A stretch of 64,000 nt of DNA from Rhodospirillaceae bacterium (GTDB taxonomy: Bacteria; Pseudomonadota; Alphaproteobacteria; Dongiales; Dongiaceae). Made by a program: the position numbers and the translations under genes. Location of the stretch: positions 496,001-560,000 of the forward strand of contig JADJQM010000001.1 in the NCBI GenBank assembly GCA_016712715.1. Direction: 5' to 3'. The notes beneath the pieces are model-generated. The model saw only the letters and a program-made list of their open reading frames with translations, searched no databases and was not told the origin of the DNA. Of this stretch, positions 27,310 through 35,832 are shown one piece after another (position 1 is the first letter of the stretch; each line of letters opens with the position of its first letter).

Positions 27310-28578
27310 ATGAACAAATCCGCCAGCGGTGATTCCAAAAATACCCTCTATTGCTCGTTCTGCGGCAAGTCGCAGCACGAGGTACGCAAGCTCATCGCCG
27401 GTCCGACGGTGTTCATCTGCGACGAATGCGTCGAACTGTGCATGGACATCATCCGCGAGGAGCACAAGACCACCCTGGTCAAGTCCCGCGACGGCGTGCC
27501 CAGCCCCAAGGACATCTGCAAGGTCCTCGACGATTACGTGATCGGCCAGGCACACGCCAAGCGCATCCTCTCGGTGGCGGTTCACAACCACTACAAGCGC
27601 TTGGCACATCTCGGCAAGAATAACGACGTCGAACTGGCGAAGTCGAACATCCTGCTCGTTGGCCCCACGGGTTGCGGCAAGACGCTGCTGGCGCAGACGC
27701 TGGCCCGCATCATCGACGTGCCGTTCACGATGGCCGATGCCACGACGCTCACCGAAGCCGGCTATGTCGGCGAGGATGTCGAGAACATCATTCTGAAGCT
27801 GCTGCAATCGGCCGACTACAATGTCGAACGTGCCCAGCGCGGGATCGTCTATATCGACGAAGTCGACAAGATCAGCCGCAAGTCGGACAACCCCTCGATC
27901 ACCCGCGACGTGTCGGGCGAGGGCGTGCAGCAGGCACTCCTGAAGATCATGGAAGGCACGGTTGCCTCGGTTCCCCCGCAGGGTGGCCGCAAGCATCCGC
28001 AGCAGGAATTCCTCCAGGTCGACACCACCAACATCCTCTTCATCTGCGGCGGTGCTTTCGCCGGGCTTGAGCGCATCATTGGTGCGCGTGGCCGGTCGGG
28101 TTCCGCGATCGGCTTTGGTGCCGACGTGCGTGGGCCCGATGAGCGCGGCACGGGTGAGATCCTGAAAGAGGTCGAGCCCGAGGATCTGTTGAAGTTCGGC
28201 CTCATCCCCGAATTCGTCGGTCGTCTGCCGGTCGTGGCGACGCTTGAGGATCTCGACGAGCCGGCGCTCATCAAGATCCTCACCGAGCCCAAGAACGCGC
28301 TCGTGAAGCAGTATCAGCGCCTCTTCGAAATGGAAGATGTGCGTCTCGAGTTTGCCGAGGATGCGCTGGGCGCCATCGCGCGTCGCGCCATCGCAAGGAA
28401 GACCGGCGCCCGCGGCCTGCGCTCGATCATGGAATCGATCCTGCTTGAATCCATGTTCGAACTCCCCGGCCTCGACGGGGTTGAAGCCATCGTCATCAGC
28501 CGCGAAGTGGTCGATGGCAAGGCCAAGCCCCTCTACATCTACACCGACCGCCGCAGCGACGCCTCGACCGGCGCCTGA
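27310..28578 (+). CDS. clpX: ATP-dependent Clp protease ATP-binding subunit
   Basis: A 422-residue AAA+ unfoldase. The N-terminal zinc-binding domain has four cysteines (YCSFCGKSQHE and FICDECVELC), Walker A is VGPTGCGKTLLAQ, Walker B is IVYIDEVDK, and sensor/pore residues such as GYVGEDVEN and the RGARGLRS-like arginine region (KTGARGLRSIMES) are present. It recognises tagged substrates for ClpP. Confidence 0.97.
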   Translation: MNKSASGDSKNTLYCSFCGKSQHEVRKLIAGPTVFICDECVELCMDIIREEHKTTLVKSRDGVPSPKDICKVLDDYVIGQAHAKRILSVAVHNHYKRLAHLGKNNDVELAKSNILLVGPTGCGKTLLAQTLARIIDVPFTMADATTLTEAGYVGEDVENIILKLLQSADYNVERAQRGIVYIDEVDKISRKSDNPSITRDVSGEGVQQALLKIMEGTVASVPPQGGRKHPQQEFLQVDTTNILFICGGAFAGLERIIGARGRSGSAIGFGADVRGPDERGTGEILKEVEPEDLLKFGLIPEFVGRLPVVATLEDLDEPALIKILTEPKNALVKQYQRLFEMEDVRLEFAEDALGAIARRAIARKTGARGLRSIMESILLESMFELPGLDGVEAIVISREVVDGKAKPLYIYTDRRSDASTGA

Positions 28579-28603
28579 CGCATATCGGCAAGACCGACGC
28601 AGA

Positions 28604-28629
28604 AGCCGGGCAGCGATGCCCGGCTTTTT
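28604..28629 (+). terminator. Terminator of clpX
   Basis: AGCCGGGC (28,604-28,611) and GCCCGGCT (28,618-28,625) form an 8-bp stem with a 6-base loop followed by TTTTT. Confidence 0.92.
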
Positions 28630-28782
28630 CGTTGGCGGCCCCTCTCGATCCAGGTGTTGAGCGGCACCCCTTGCGGCAAAGTCACCGCCGGGGCGTCCCA
28701 GGTCACAGCTTTGGAGTTTTACCGCGCGTTGCGGGGCGGCCTAGCCTCTCCTGTTGCAACAGCGAGGGTCATACGTATCGCA

Positions 28783-29434
28783 ATGCCGTCCAAGATCCTG
28801 CCTTTCGCCCGGCCAGGCCTCCTGCTGCCCGCCTCGCCGGCGCTGGACGATGCTGCGCTCGCCGCCACCATCGGCCATGCGGGCATGGCCCGGCTCTACC
28901 GGCAGTGGCTCGACTGGGCGGTGCGGGCGGGCGGCCTCCCGGACCGCGGCACGATCCGCCCGGAGGATCTGCGCCCGTGGCTCGGCCATCTCGCCATCGT
29001 CGACATCGAGCGCAACCCGTTCCGCCTCCGCTACCGGCTGGTCGGCACCCGTCTTACCGAGCTGCTCGGTCACGAGCTCACCGGGCGCTATGTCGACGAG
29101 CTCTATTCGCGCAGGGTCCGGCGCGAGGCGACCGAGGCCTATCGCAGTGTGATCGAGGCGCGGCGGCCCCATTACCGCCATGCGCGCTTCTGGCTGGTGC
29201 TGAAGACCGTGGGCTATCACCGGCTGATCCTGCCCTTCACGCGCGACGGCAAGTCGGTCGACACCTGCCTGCTGGCGCTCTATCCCGACCGTCCTGAAAT
29301 CGTCCGCGCCGCCGACTGGCAGGGACCGCTCGACCGCGCCAGACATCGCCGCCTGGTTCGGCGGCGGCCGGCGCGACAAGCTCGCCGGCCCATTGCCCGA
29401 GCGCCAGCGTACGCCCAGGAAGGAGGGCGCCTAG
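28783..29434 (+). CDS. PAS_5-type (PF07310-like) PAS domain protein, copy 1, frameshifted near the end
   Basis: About 216 residues. The single PAS fold characteristic of this alphaproteobacterial family is seen in WLGHLAIVDIERNPFRLRYR, LVGTRLTELLGHELTGRYVD and GYHRLILPFTRDGKSVDTCL. There is no output domain. The frame breaks near 29,340 (one extra base), after which DIAAWFGGGRRDKLAGPLPE continues to the stop at 29,432-29,434. Ligand and partner are unknown. A second copy lies at 29,775. Confidence 0.75.
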
Positions 29435-29531
29435 GGCTGCCGGCACCTTTAACCCGACAAGACCTGTACCAGGGCTGCCATCGGCGCTATAACCCGGTCA
29501 TATCACCACAGGGAAATTGCGGGAACTCATC

Positions 29532-29747
29532 ATGGAAGACGTCAAGGACAGCAACGGCACAATCCTCGCGGACGGCGATTCCGTGACTCTCATCAAGGAC
29601 CTCAAGGTCAAGGGCAGCTCGATCACCCTGAAGCGCGGCACACGCGTGAAGAGCATCCGCCTCACCAACGACCCGGCCGAGATCGAATGCAATGTCGAGA
29701 AGGTGAAGGGCCTCGTGCTCCGCACCGAATTCCTCAAAAAGGCCTGA
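29532..29747 (+). CDS. PhnA/YjdM C-terminal-domain protein
   Basis: A 71-residue protein matching the C-terminal beta-barrel domain of PhnA (YjdM): VKDSNGTILADGDSVTLIKD, LKVKGSS, then KRGTRVKSIRLT and a final LRTEFLKKA. The N-terminal zinc ribbon of the full-length family is absent. The family name comes from phosphonate loci but its activity is not established. The start at 29,532 follows GGGAACTCATC. Confidence 0.85.
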   Translation: MEDVKDSNGTILADGDSVTLIKDLKVKGSSITLKRGTRVKSIRLTNDPAEIECNVEKVKGLVLRTEFLKKA

Positions 29748-29774
29748 GAGGGCGCTGGGGCAGGGGCCGCGATC

Positions 29775-30313
29775 ATGCCGATTGTCCAGGATCCGGCCGC
29801 GATCGCCTCGGTCAAGATCGACCAGCTGCGCCGCTGGTGGCTGTCGAAATGCGGCCAGCGCCGCTTTCCCGACCGCGCCGATCTGGACCCGGCCGAGCTG
29901 AAACCGCTGCTGCCTTATATCCTGATCTCGGAACGGCTTGAGCCCTTCAATGTCCGCTACCGGCTGGTCGGGACCAGGGTGGTCGGCATCACCGGGCTCG
30001 ACATCACCGGGCGGGATCTTGCTGCCCTGACGCCGCCCGACGCCACCGAAGATTGATGGGGCATTACCGGCGGGTCGCCGAAACCGGCGCGCCTGCCTTC
30101 GGCACCACGACTGTGCCCACCGTCAATGGCGATCCCTTCACCTACGCCTTCGCGATCTTTCCGCTGAGCACGGGCGGCGACAGCGTCGCGCAGTTCATCG
30201 CCCTCGAGGATTACGGCGACTTTGAACCCCGGCTGTCATCCTCGCTCGGCGACCCTGCGCCCTGGCAGGATCAACAAGCCCGCGCCGCCGCCCTCGCGGC
30301 CTCGAAGAAGTAA
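29775..30313 (+). CDS. PAS_5-type (PF07310-like) PAS domain protein, copy 2, frameshifted
   Basis: About 179 residues. The same fold as the gene at 28,783 is recognised by LRRWWLSKCGQRRFPDRADL, LKPLLPYILISERLEPFNVR and RLVGTRVVGITGLDITGRDL. The frame breaks near 30,050 (one base too few), and GHYRRVAETGAPAFGTTTVP with GDSVAQFIALEDYG continues the domain. A small PhnA-like gene separates the two copies. Confidence 0.75.
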
Positions 30314-30334
30314 CCCGCCGGCCGCAGAGCGCGC

Positions 30335-30622
30335 TCAGTCATTGCGATCCAGAAACGGCGCCACCACCTGCCGCGTCTCGGCGCTGCTGACCACCGGCAC
30401 GATCTCGAAGCTTACGCCGCAGCCCCGCCAGGAAAGCACCCATTCCTGCAGCAGGCGGAGATCCTCCGTTTCCATCAACTGGAAGCAGCGCGCGAAATTG
30501 GGCTCGACCCAGCTGTCGACATAGCGCAGGCCCTCGGGCAGCGACCGCCCGGCATCGCGCACACGGCGATAGACCGGCACCATGTCGTTATTCTCAAATC
30601 GCTCGATCACCATGAACAGCAT
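30335..30622 (-). CDS. DUF3303 family protein
   Basis: A 95-residue small protein beginning MLFMVIERFENNDMVPVYRR, the usual DUF3303 start, followed by LPEGLRYVDSWVEPNFARCF and a terminal CGVSFEIVPVVSS. It is a ferredoxin-like fold of unknown role. A longer in-frame start at 30,715 lacks similarity to family members. Confidence 0.8.
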   Translation of the reverse strand: MLFMVIERFENNDMVPVYRRVRDAGRSLPEGLRYVDSWVEPNFARCFQLMETEDLRLLQEWVLSWRGCGVSFEIVPVVSSAETRQVVAPFLDRND

Positions 30623-30734
30623 GACGTCACCATCGGCGTTGTTTGCGACCGAGCCACTTTGCCCGATCACACGCGCCCCCGTCATGATCTTCGCCGTGAT
30701 CCTTTTCGCAGTCATACGTCTCGCTGGCCGCGCT

Positions 30735-31289
30735 TCACCACATGCCCATATGGCCCATCAGCAGCTCGTCGGCGAGGAGCTTCTGGTCCTCGCTGAGCAC
30801 GGCATAGAGATCGAGGGCCGGTTCCTTGATCGCCTGCAGCATATCCATATGCGCCGCCATATGCTGCTCCATGAATGCGAGATGCCCGGGCAAGGGCAGG
30901 GCCAGGCTCTGGTTCATCATCATGCCGCCCTGGTTCATCATGCCCTGGCCCATTCCCATACCTTGGCCCATACCTTGGCCCATAGCTTGGCCTTGCCCCA
31001 TAGCTTGGCCTTGCCCCATCAGGCCGTCCTTCATCATGTCGCTCGCCACCTCATGCATGCGCTTGGCATTGGCGCGCAGCGCCTCGGCATAGGCGTTCCA
31101 TTGCGGCGCCTGGACATCGGTGATCTTGAGCTCGGCTTTGAGGAAGGCGAGCTGTCCCTCGACATGCCGGAACCCGTGCATCATGCCGCCCTGCATCTGG
31201 GGACAATTCTGCGGCATGGCCTGCTGGGCGATGGCGGGGGATGTGGAAAGCAACGCGGCGACAACAGCGCCGATCATCAAAGCGCGCAT
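30735..31289 (-). CDS. Spy/CpxP-like periplasmic protein with Met/Gly/Gln-rich insert
   Basis: A 184-residue exported protein (signal peptide ending STSPAIA-QQ). The LTxxQ-type helical core of the Spy/CpxP family is seen in LKAELKITDVQAPQWNAYAE and again near YAVLSEDQKLLADELLMGHM. Between them, at about residues 90-125, lies a repeated MGQGQAMGQGQAMGQG and MGMGQGMMNQGGMMM stretch. Methionine-rich periplasmic segments often bind copper(I) or silver, so a metal-stress chaperone is plausible. The start follows a perfect AGGAGG. Confidence 0.8.
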   Translation of the reverse strand: MRALMIGAVVAALLSTSPAIAQQAMPQNCPQMQGGMMHGFRHVEGQLAFLKAELKITDVQAPQWNAYAEALRANAKRMHEVASDMMKDGLMGQGQAMGQGQAMGQGMGQGMGMGQGMMNQGGMMMNQSLALPLPGHLAFMEQHMAAHMDMLQAIKEPALDLYAVLSEDQKLLADELLMGHMGMW

Positions 31290-31421
31290 GGATACCTCCT
31301 ATGGCAGCTTCGACGAGCCTATGCCGCCTTTCTCAGGCTGCATTGATGTGCATCAACCTCGCCGCGCGCGGCCTTCCGCTTCCTTCAGCGGGCAACCGAA
31401 TATCCATTCCATTGTGACGCC

Positions 31422-31450
31422 GTCATGCCCGGGCTTGGCCCGGGTATGAC
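31422..31450. repeat. REP-like palindrome, second copy
   Basis: GTCATGCCCGGGC, a TTG spacer and GCCCGGGTATGAC form a near-perfect palindrome (one mismatch). It is clearly of the same family as the arms at 24,461-24,544. Confidence 0.8.
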
Positions 31451-31477
31451 GATGAAGATGCACCCTCGCTGCAATCC

Positions 31478-31582
31478 CTCCCACCTTCAGGGGGGAGGTT
31501 AGGTGGGGGGCAGGTGGTGATGATTGTCGACGAGCGAAACTGAAACCGGCCCCCCTCCCGACCTCCCCCCTAAAGGTGGGAG
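31478..31582. repeat. Imperfect inverted repeat of purine/pyrimidine tracts
   Basis: CTCCCACCTTCAGGGGGGAG followed by GTTAGGTGGGGGG (from 31,478) is inverted at 31,550-31,582 (CCCCCTCCCGACC, then CTCCCCCCTAAAGGTGGGAG). About 39 bases of unrelated DNA lie between the arms. It resembles the dispersed intergenic repeats common in alphaproteobacterial genomes. Confidence 0.75.
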
Positions 31583-31803
31583 GAGAAGCACCACGCCCCG
31601 ACCAACCCCAACGTCATGGTCCGCGAAGGCGGACCATCCACGAGTTTCTACATGTCAGATATGCCATTGAACCCACGGCCATGCAGGGGCCTCGCACCCA
31701 TAGCAATGCTGGACGCGCTCTTAATAGGCGCATATACTCAGTTTGAGCACGTCATAGACGCAGTGCCTTTTCGGCACCATTGTACCTGCACATGGAGGTC
31801 AGC

Positions 31804-32685
31804 ATGGCGGACGACGAAAATTTGCCGGAGACCCCACCAGCACTCGACCGTTCGCCCATGACACCGGCTGAAATCGACCTGCGCCGCGCAGAGCTTGATC
31901 TGCGCCGCTACGAGGCCTCGCTTAGCTTCAAGAAGATCATCTGGGGAACTGTCGTGGTCGGCCTGGCTAGCGTGTTCATTCCAGCCGTCATCAGCGGCCT
32001 TCAGATTCTCGCCGACAAACGAGCCAAAGACCTTGCACAGGCTCAGGCGGCACGGGATGCCCATCAGCAATACATCAAGGAATTCTTTACGACCGCGGTC
32101 AATCAGGACATCGAACTACGCATCCGGTTCGCGACTTACTTCTCTCATTTGGCTGCGGACGAAAAGCAGCAGGACATGTGGGAGCAGTATTTGGCCACGC
32201 TGACGACGCAGAAGGACGTTGTGCAGGAGAAAATCCGGAAACTCGACGTCAAGTTCCTTCCGCTTCAGGCGCTCTCCAAAAATAAGAAGGACATGGACGC
32301 AAATACTGCCCAGCTGTTCCACGAACTCACACGCGAAAGCACATGGTTGAACGCCCAAATTGGCTATGCCCCCATCTACCAGAATGTGAATGCGCCACCG
32401 CCGACTGACAAGGAACGTCTCTACACCGAGACGACGATCATCGTCGAGAAGCTGGCGCGTCAGGTTGCACCGTTTGCGGCAGAATCCGCCGATATGATGC
32501 GGTTCTGGGAGCTCTATCGCAAGGAACTGATTGGCATCGAAAGCCGAGATTTCTCACGGAAGATGGTCGAGATCGGCCGCGAAATAGACAAGCTCATGGG
32601 CCTCGCCGGTGCCGACAAGTCTCGCCTGCTGTCTCTGAGCTCCGAACTCTCGCGTCTCGCGGCACAAGAGACGAGAGTTGAATGA
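31804..32685 (+). CDS. Membrane-anchored coiled-coil protein of unknown function
   Basis: A 293-residue protein I cannot place in a family. It has an acidic N-terminus, a charged helix (EIDLRRAELDLRRYEASLS), one membrane segment (IIWGTVVVGLASVFIPAVIS) and a long, mostly helical C-terminal part with charged heptad-like stretches (LADKRAKDLAQAQAARDAHQ; VVQEKIRKLDVKFLPLQ). The GC content is clearly below that of its neighbours, it follows repeat elements, and no neighbour shares its strand. That suggests recent acquisition. The start at 31,804 follows GGAGGTCAGC. A role in phage defence or stress cannot be inferred from sequence alone. Confidence 0.75.
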   Translation: MADDENLPETPPALDRSPMTPAEIDLRRAELDLRRYEASLSFKKIIWGTVVVGLASVFIPAVISGLQILADKRAKDLAQAQAARDAHQQYIKEFFTTAVNQDIELRIRFATYFSHLAADEKQQDMWEQYLATLTTQKDVVQEKIRKLDVKFLPLQALSKNKKDMDANTAQLFHELTRESTWLNAQIGYAPIYQNVNAPPPTDKERLYTETTIIVEKLARQVAPFAAESADMMRFWELYRKELIGIESRDFSRKMVEIGREIDKLMGLAGADKSRLLSLSSELSRLAAQETRVE

Positions 32686-32731
32686 CAAAGCGCCTCAAGC
32701 GTTAGCGGGGCAGGCGGCGTTTCCATCTCCC

Positions 32732-33577
32732 TCATCCCTTCCGCACCTTCACCGAAAAACTGAGCGGCAGATTCGTCTCGCTGGCGGGCATTCGGTACAT
32801 GCGGTCCGGGCCTTCGATCATCTTCGGCCACATGGCCCAGGCGAGGCTGTCATGCTCCTTGAAATAGGTGAGCGACAGTCCCGCTTCCAGCAACGCCGAG
32901 AGGATGGCGCCGATGCCGTGCACGAATTCATGGGTGCGGGTGTTCCTGAGCTTGGTATCCTCGCCGCTATAGGTCGTGTCCGCGTCGAACACCAGCGGCG
33001 CAGTCTGAAAGTAGTCATAGGCCGGCTGCAGCACGCCCACCGCAGCACTCCCCAGTTCGCGGTCGGGCTGGTCGAGGGTGAAGGCGAAGGGATGGCCTTC
33101 GAGGAGATAGAGCTCACCGCCCGGTTTCAGCATCTCGGCCACCACGCGCGCCCAGCCATTGATGTCCGGCAGCCAGTTGATGGCGCCCCAGGTGACATAG
33201 GCGCGGTCGAACCGCTCGGGGACGAGGGCAGGGGCGTCATAGAGATTGCCCTCGACGAAGTTGGCCTCGATCCGCGCCTCACGCGCCAAATCCCGCGCGG
33301 CCGCAATGGCGTTCGCCGAGAAATCGAGCCCGGTCACCTGGGCACCGCGCCGCGCCAGCGCCAGCGTGTCGAGGCCGAAATGGCATTGCAGGTGGATGAG
33401 CGATTTGCCGCGCAGATCACCGATCTCGGCGCTTTCGATGGGGAGCAGGATGTCCTCGCCGGCCAGGAACTCCTTCACCCGATAGAAGGGGGAGGCGACA
33501 TGGATCGCCACCACCTCGTCCCAGCGCGCCTGGTTGATGGCGAAGGTTTCCTGATGCTGCGATGTCCGACCGCTCAT
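32732..33577 (-). CDS. Class I SAM-dependent methyltransferase
   Basis: A 281-residue methyltransferase. Motif I is IHLQCHFGLDTLALARRG with the acidic ribose-binding strand end VTGLDFSANAI; motif IV-like AYVTWGAINWLPD and post-motif MLKPGGELYLLEGHPF follow. The substrate is unknown. It ends in a C-terminal extension of about 90 residues (FKEHDSLAWAMWPKMIEG). Confidence 0.85.
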   Translation of the reverse strand: MSGRTSQHQETFAINQARWDEVVAIHVASPFYRVKEFLAGEDILLPIESAEIGDLRGKSLIHLQCHFGLDTLALARRGAQVTGLDFSANAIAAARDLAREARIEANFVEGNLYDAPALVPERFDRAYVTWGAINWLPDINGWARVVAEMLKPGGELYLLEGHPFAFTLDQPDRELGSAAVGVLQPAYDYFQTAPLVFDADTTYSGEDTKLRNTRTHEFVHGIGAILSALLEAGLSLTYFKEHDSLAWAMWPKMIEGPDRMYRMPASETNLPLSFSVKVRKG

Positions 33578-33672
33578 GGCACTTGCTCCGGTGATAGCCG
33601 CATCCTTCCTAGCACGCCCCCGACGACGCGCAAATCGGGACCGCGCCTGCGGCGCGAAGGGGTGGGGTGCCT

Positions 33673-34173
33673 CTAAAGCTTCCGCTCATACATGATTTCA
33701 TAGGGCACGAAGCCGGCCTTCTCTCAGGCGTGCCGCGCGAGGACGTTGGCGGCCAGCACGTTGATGCGCAGGCGCGTCAGGGTCGGGTCGACCTCGCGGA
33801 AATGTTCCGCCAGCGCATCGAGGAGCGCCTGGGCGAGGCCGCTGCCGCGCGCCGCCGGTTCGACATAGATGTCGCTCACATAGGCAAAGCGCCAGGAATC
33901 GCGCGGCTCCATGGGCCAGGGTTGTTCGACGATGCTGCCGGCAACGAGGCCCGCGCGCTGGCCGCCGATTTCGCCGATCAGCAGCACGCCCTGGTTCTCG
34001 GCCAGGGTCTCCCACAGCAGCTTCATATAGTCATGGGTCGTCGGCAATGCCGGCAACCTCGACTGCGGCAGGCGCGGATCGTGTATGGCGCGCTCATGTT
34101 CCTGGAGCGCCACCTCGCACTGGATCACCCAATCCTGATCTTCGGGCCTATAGGGCCGGATGGTTGAATTCAT
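33673..34173 (-). CDS. GNAT family N-acetyltransferase with an in-frame TGA
   Basis: An acetyltransferase starting MNSTIRPYRPEDQDWV. The core is YVSDIYVEPAARGSGLAQAL with the acetyl-CoA loop (R/Q-x-x-G-x-G/A), then LTRLRINVLAANVLARHA. At 33,724-33,726 a TGA interrupts the frame, yet the very next codons read EKAGFVPYEIMYERKL and stop at 33,673, exactly the expected last strand of a GNAT. The position normally holds tyrosine. The stop at 33,724 would remove 17 residues, so this is either a real truncation or a consensus error. Confidence 0.75.
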
Positions 34174-34341
34174 GGTGGGGTCGCCTCGACATGGACACGC
34201 CTGAATCAGGCGCACACTCTGCCCGAGAATGTGACGCCCAGCAAAACGAGAAAGGCAAAATGAGAGGCCAAAAAAGAATGGAAGGCCGGACGGGTTGCGT
34301 CCAGGCCTTCCAGTCATGTTCTCCTGTCAAACCGAATAGTC

Positions 34342-34599
34342 TCAATCGCGCCAGAACGGCTTGCTTGTCTCCAGCCAGATATCAGCCTCGGTGATGCCGA
34401 TATCCTTCATCAATTGTGGTCCAAGGTGCAGCAGAGCCCGGCGCTGGCGGGCGTTCTCCTGCCACCGGGCCAAGCGGTCGAGGAACCGCGTGAGCAGGCC
34501 CGGCAGCTTTGGATGCGCCACAGTTGCGACAATAGCCGTGGGCATCACTATTGGGGCCGGCCGCTCGGTCGGGTTGCCAACACCGTTCACGATGAACAT
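34342..34599 (-). CDS. DUF1127 family small protein
   Basis: An 85-residue basic protein. The C-terminal half matches DUF1127 (LARWQENARQRRALLHLGPQ, then MKDIGITEADIW), a motif of small alphaproteobacterial proteins, some of which bind RNA or affect phosphate and carbon metabolism. The N-terminal 35 residues are variable. Confidence 0.85.
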   Translation of the reverse strand: MFIVNGVGNPTERPAPIVMPTAIVATVAHPKLPGLLTRFLDRLARWQENARQRRALLHLGPQLMKDIGITEADIWLETSKPFWRD

Positions 34600-34632
34600 C
34601 TCCTACAACAGGTTTGGGCGAGCCGGCCGCGT

Positions 34633-35649
34633 TCAACAGAAATGCGGGGCGATTTCAGCGAGCGCCTTGGCACGGGTCGGGGCGATGTGCGTGAGTGTCG
34701 CCATGAAGTTGGGATGGGTCATGCCGGAGCCGATATAGGTCCAGCGCTGCGCCTGGTGCTGCTGTGCGATGATCGCCTCGGCAACCTCCTGGTCGAAGCG
34801 GCGGCCGGTCGCGGCGGCGAGGGCGTCGAGATCAAACGCCGCCTGCTGCTTCAAAGCGCCGTCGATCATGCCACCCAGCGCCAGATAGCCATCGACCGCG
34901 GCGTCGATCGCGGCCGCGTCCAGGCTTTCCGCCATGGCTTCGACCATCAGCGTATCCAGCTTGGCGTGCTGGCTTTCCTCCATCCAATGGTGCTTCAGCA
35001 GGCTCTTGAACTGCGGGTCGAGGTCGCTGTTGTCGCGGATGCTGTCGACATAATGGCGCTGCGACATCCATTCGATATGAAGGATGAGGAAGGCCACCGC
35101 CAGCGGGTCATAGGCGAGGACCGCATCGCTGATGGCCTTCGCCGGACCGATCACCTGGCACTCGGTGCCGAAGCCCGCCTGGAACTCGTGGCGGAACCGT
35201 TTGAAGAGGTCGATATGCTTCGCCTCTTCGCCGGCGAATTGCAGCAACGCGCGGGTGCGCGCATCGTCATCGGCAAGGTGCGACCTGGCATGGTCCAGCA
35301 CATAGGGCAGGATGAACTCCTCGACCAGGCCGAAGATGTAGAGGTAGCCGTGACCCCGGATCTGGTTGAGCACCAGCTTCGAGGGCGCATCCAGCATGTC
35401 GAGACCGTCGATCCGGGCGAGGTTCTGCGGCAGGAAGGGTTTCGAAAAATCGAGCGGCTTGTCCGGCCCGATGATGTCCTCGATCCGCCAGTTCACGCGC
35501 TGGGAGGTGGCGAGGGCATCGGCGTAGGAGTAGGCGCCCGGGGAGTAGGTGCCTGGGGAGTAGGGCGCCGGGTGCGGTGGGGTCGCGTAAGTCTGTTGCA
35601 TCTGCATGATCTGCCTGTGTCTCTCTCTGTTTTCTTGGCCAGTGCTCAC
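34633..35649 (-). CDS. Ferritin-like diiron protein (AurF-like oxygenase group)
   Basis: A 338-residue protein whose helical core carries the repeated Glu/His pattern of a carboxylate-bridged diiron centre: LVEEFILPYVLDHARSH, FAGEEAKHIDLFKRF, LHIEWMSQRHYVDS and HWMEESQHAKLDTLM. This fits the AurF/diiron N-oxygenase-like families. The first 45 residues are disordered with a short PYSPGTYSPGAYSYA repeat. It may oxidise a small substrate with O2. It is divergently transcribed from the winged-helix/hydrolase gene across a 183-base gap, so the two may be co-regulated. Confidence 0.7.
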   Translation of the reverse strand: MSTGQENRERHRQIMQMQQTYATPPHPAPYSPGTYSPGAYSYADALATSQRVNWRIEDIIGPDKPLDFSKPFLPQNLARIDGLDMLDAPSKLVLNQIRGHGYLYIFGLVEEFILPYVLDHARSHLADDDARTRALLQFAGEEAKHIDLFKRFRHEFQAGFGTECQVIGPAKAISDAVLAYDPLAVAFLILHIEWMSQRHYVDSIRDNSDLDPQFKSLLKHHWMEESQHAKLDTLMVEAMAESLDAAAIDAAVDGYLALGGMIDGALKQQAAFDLDALAAATGRRFDQEVAEAIIAQQHQAQRWTYIGSGMTHPNFMATLTHIAPTRAKALAEIAPHFC

Positions 35650-35832
35650 CGGCTGACCGGGATGGTCCAGGCCGGGCGCAGGGTGGGCGGGAAGCTAGGC
35701 GCGTGCCGTCCGGCTTGCTTGGCGAAAACCTGCAGATTTCATGGAGAGTTCAGGATTTTCAGGACCCGATTGCGTTGCCGGCCGGAATAGGGCATCACTG
35801 CGCAAATTGATCGGTATGCGGGAATCTGGTGG

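Larger units (their letters stand above)
31290..31803. other. Gene-free region with palindromic repeats
   Basis: No credible coding frame. It contains two inverted repeats listed separately. From about 31,610 the composition becomes visibly more AT-rich toward the following gene, with a possible -35/-10 pair in 31,720-31,760 (CTCAGTTTGAGC is also a small palindrome at 31,738-31,749). Confidence 0.6.

Noticed and set aside
33724..33726. Selenocysteine or readthrough codon in the GNAT gene
   Set aside because: No selenocysteine insertion structure is evident downstream, GNAT enzymes do not use selenocysteine there, and the expected residue is tyrosine.
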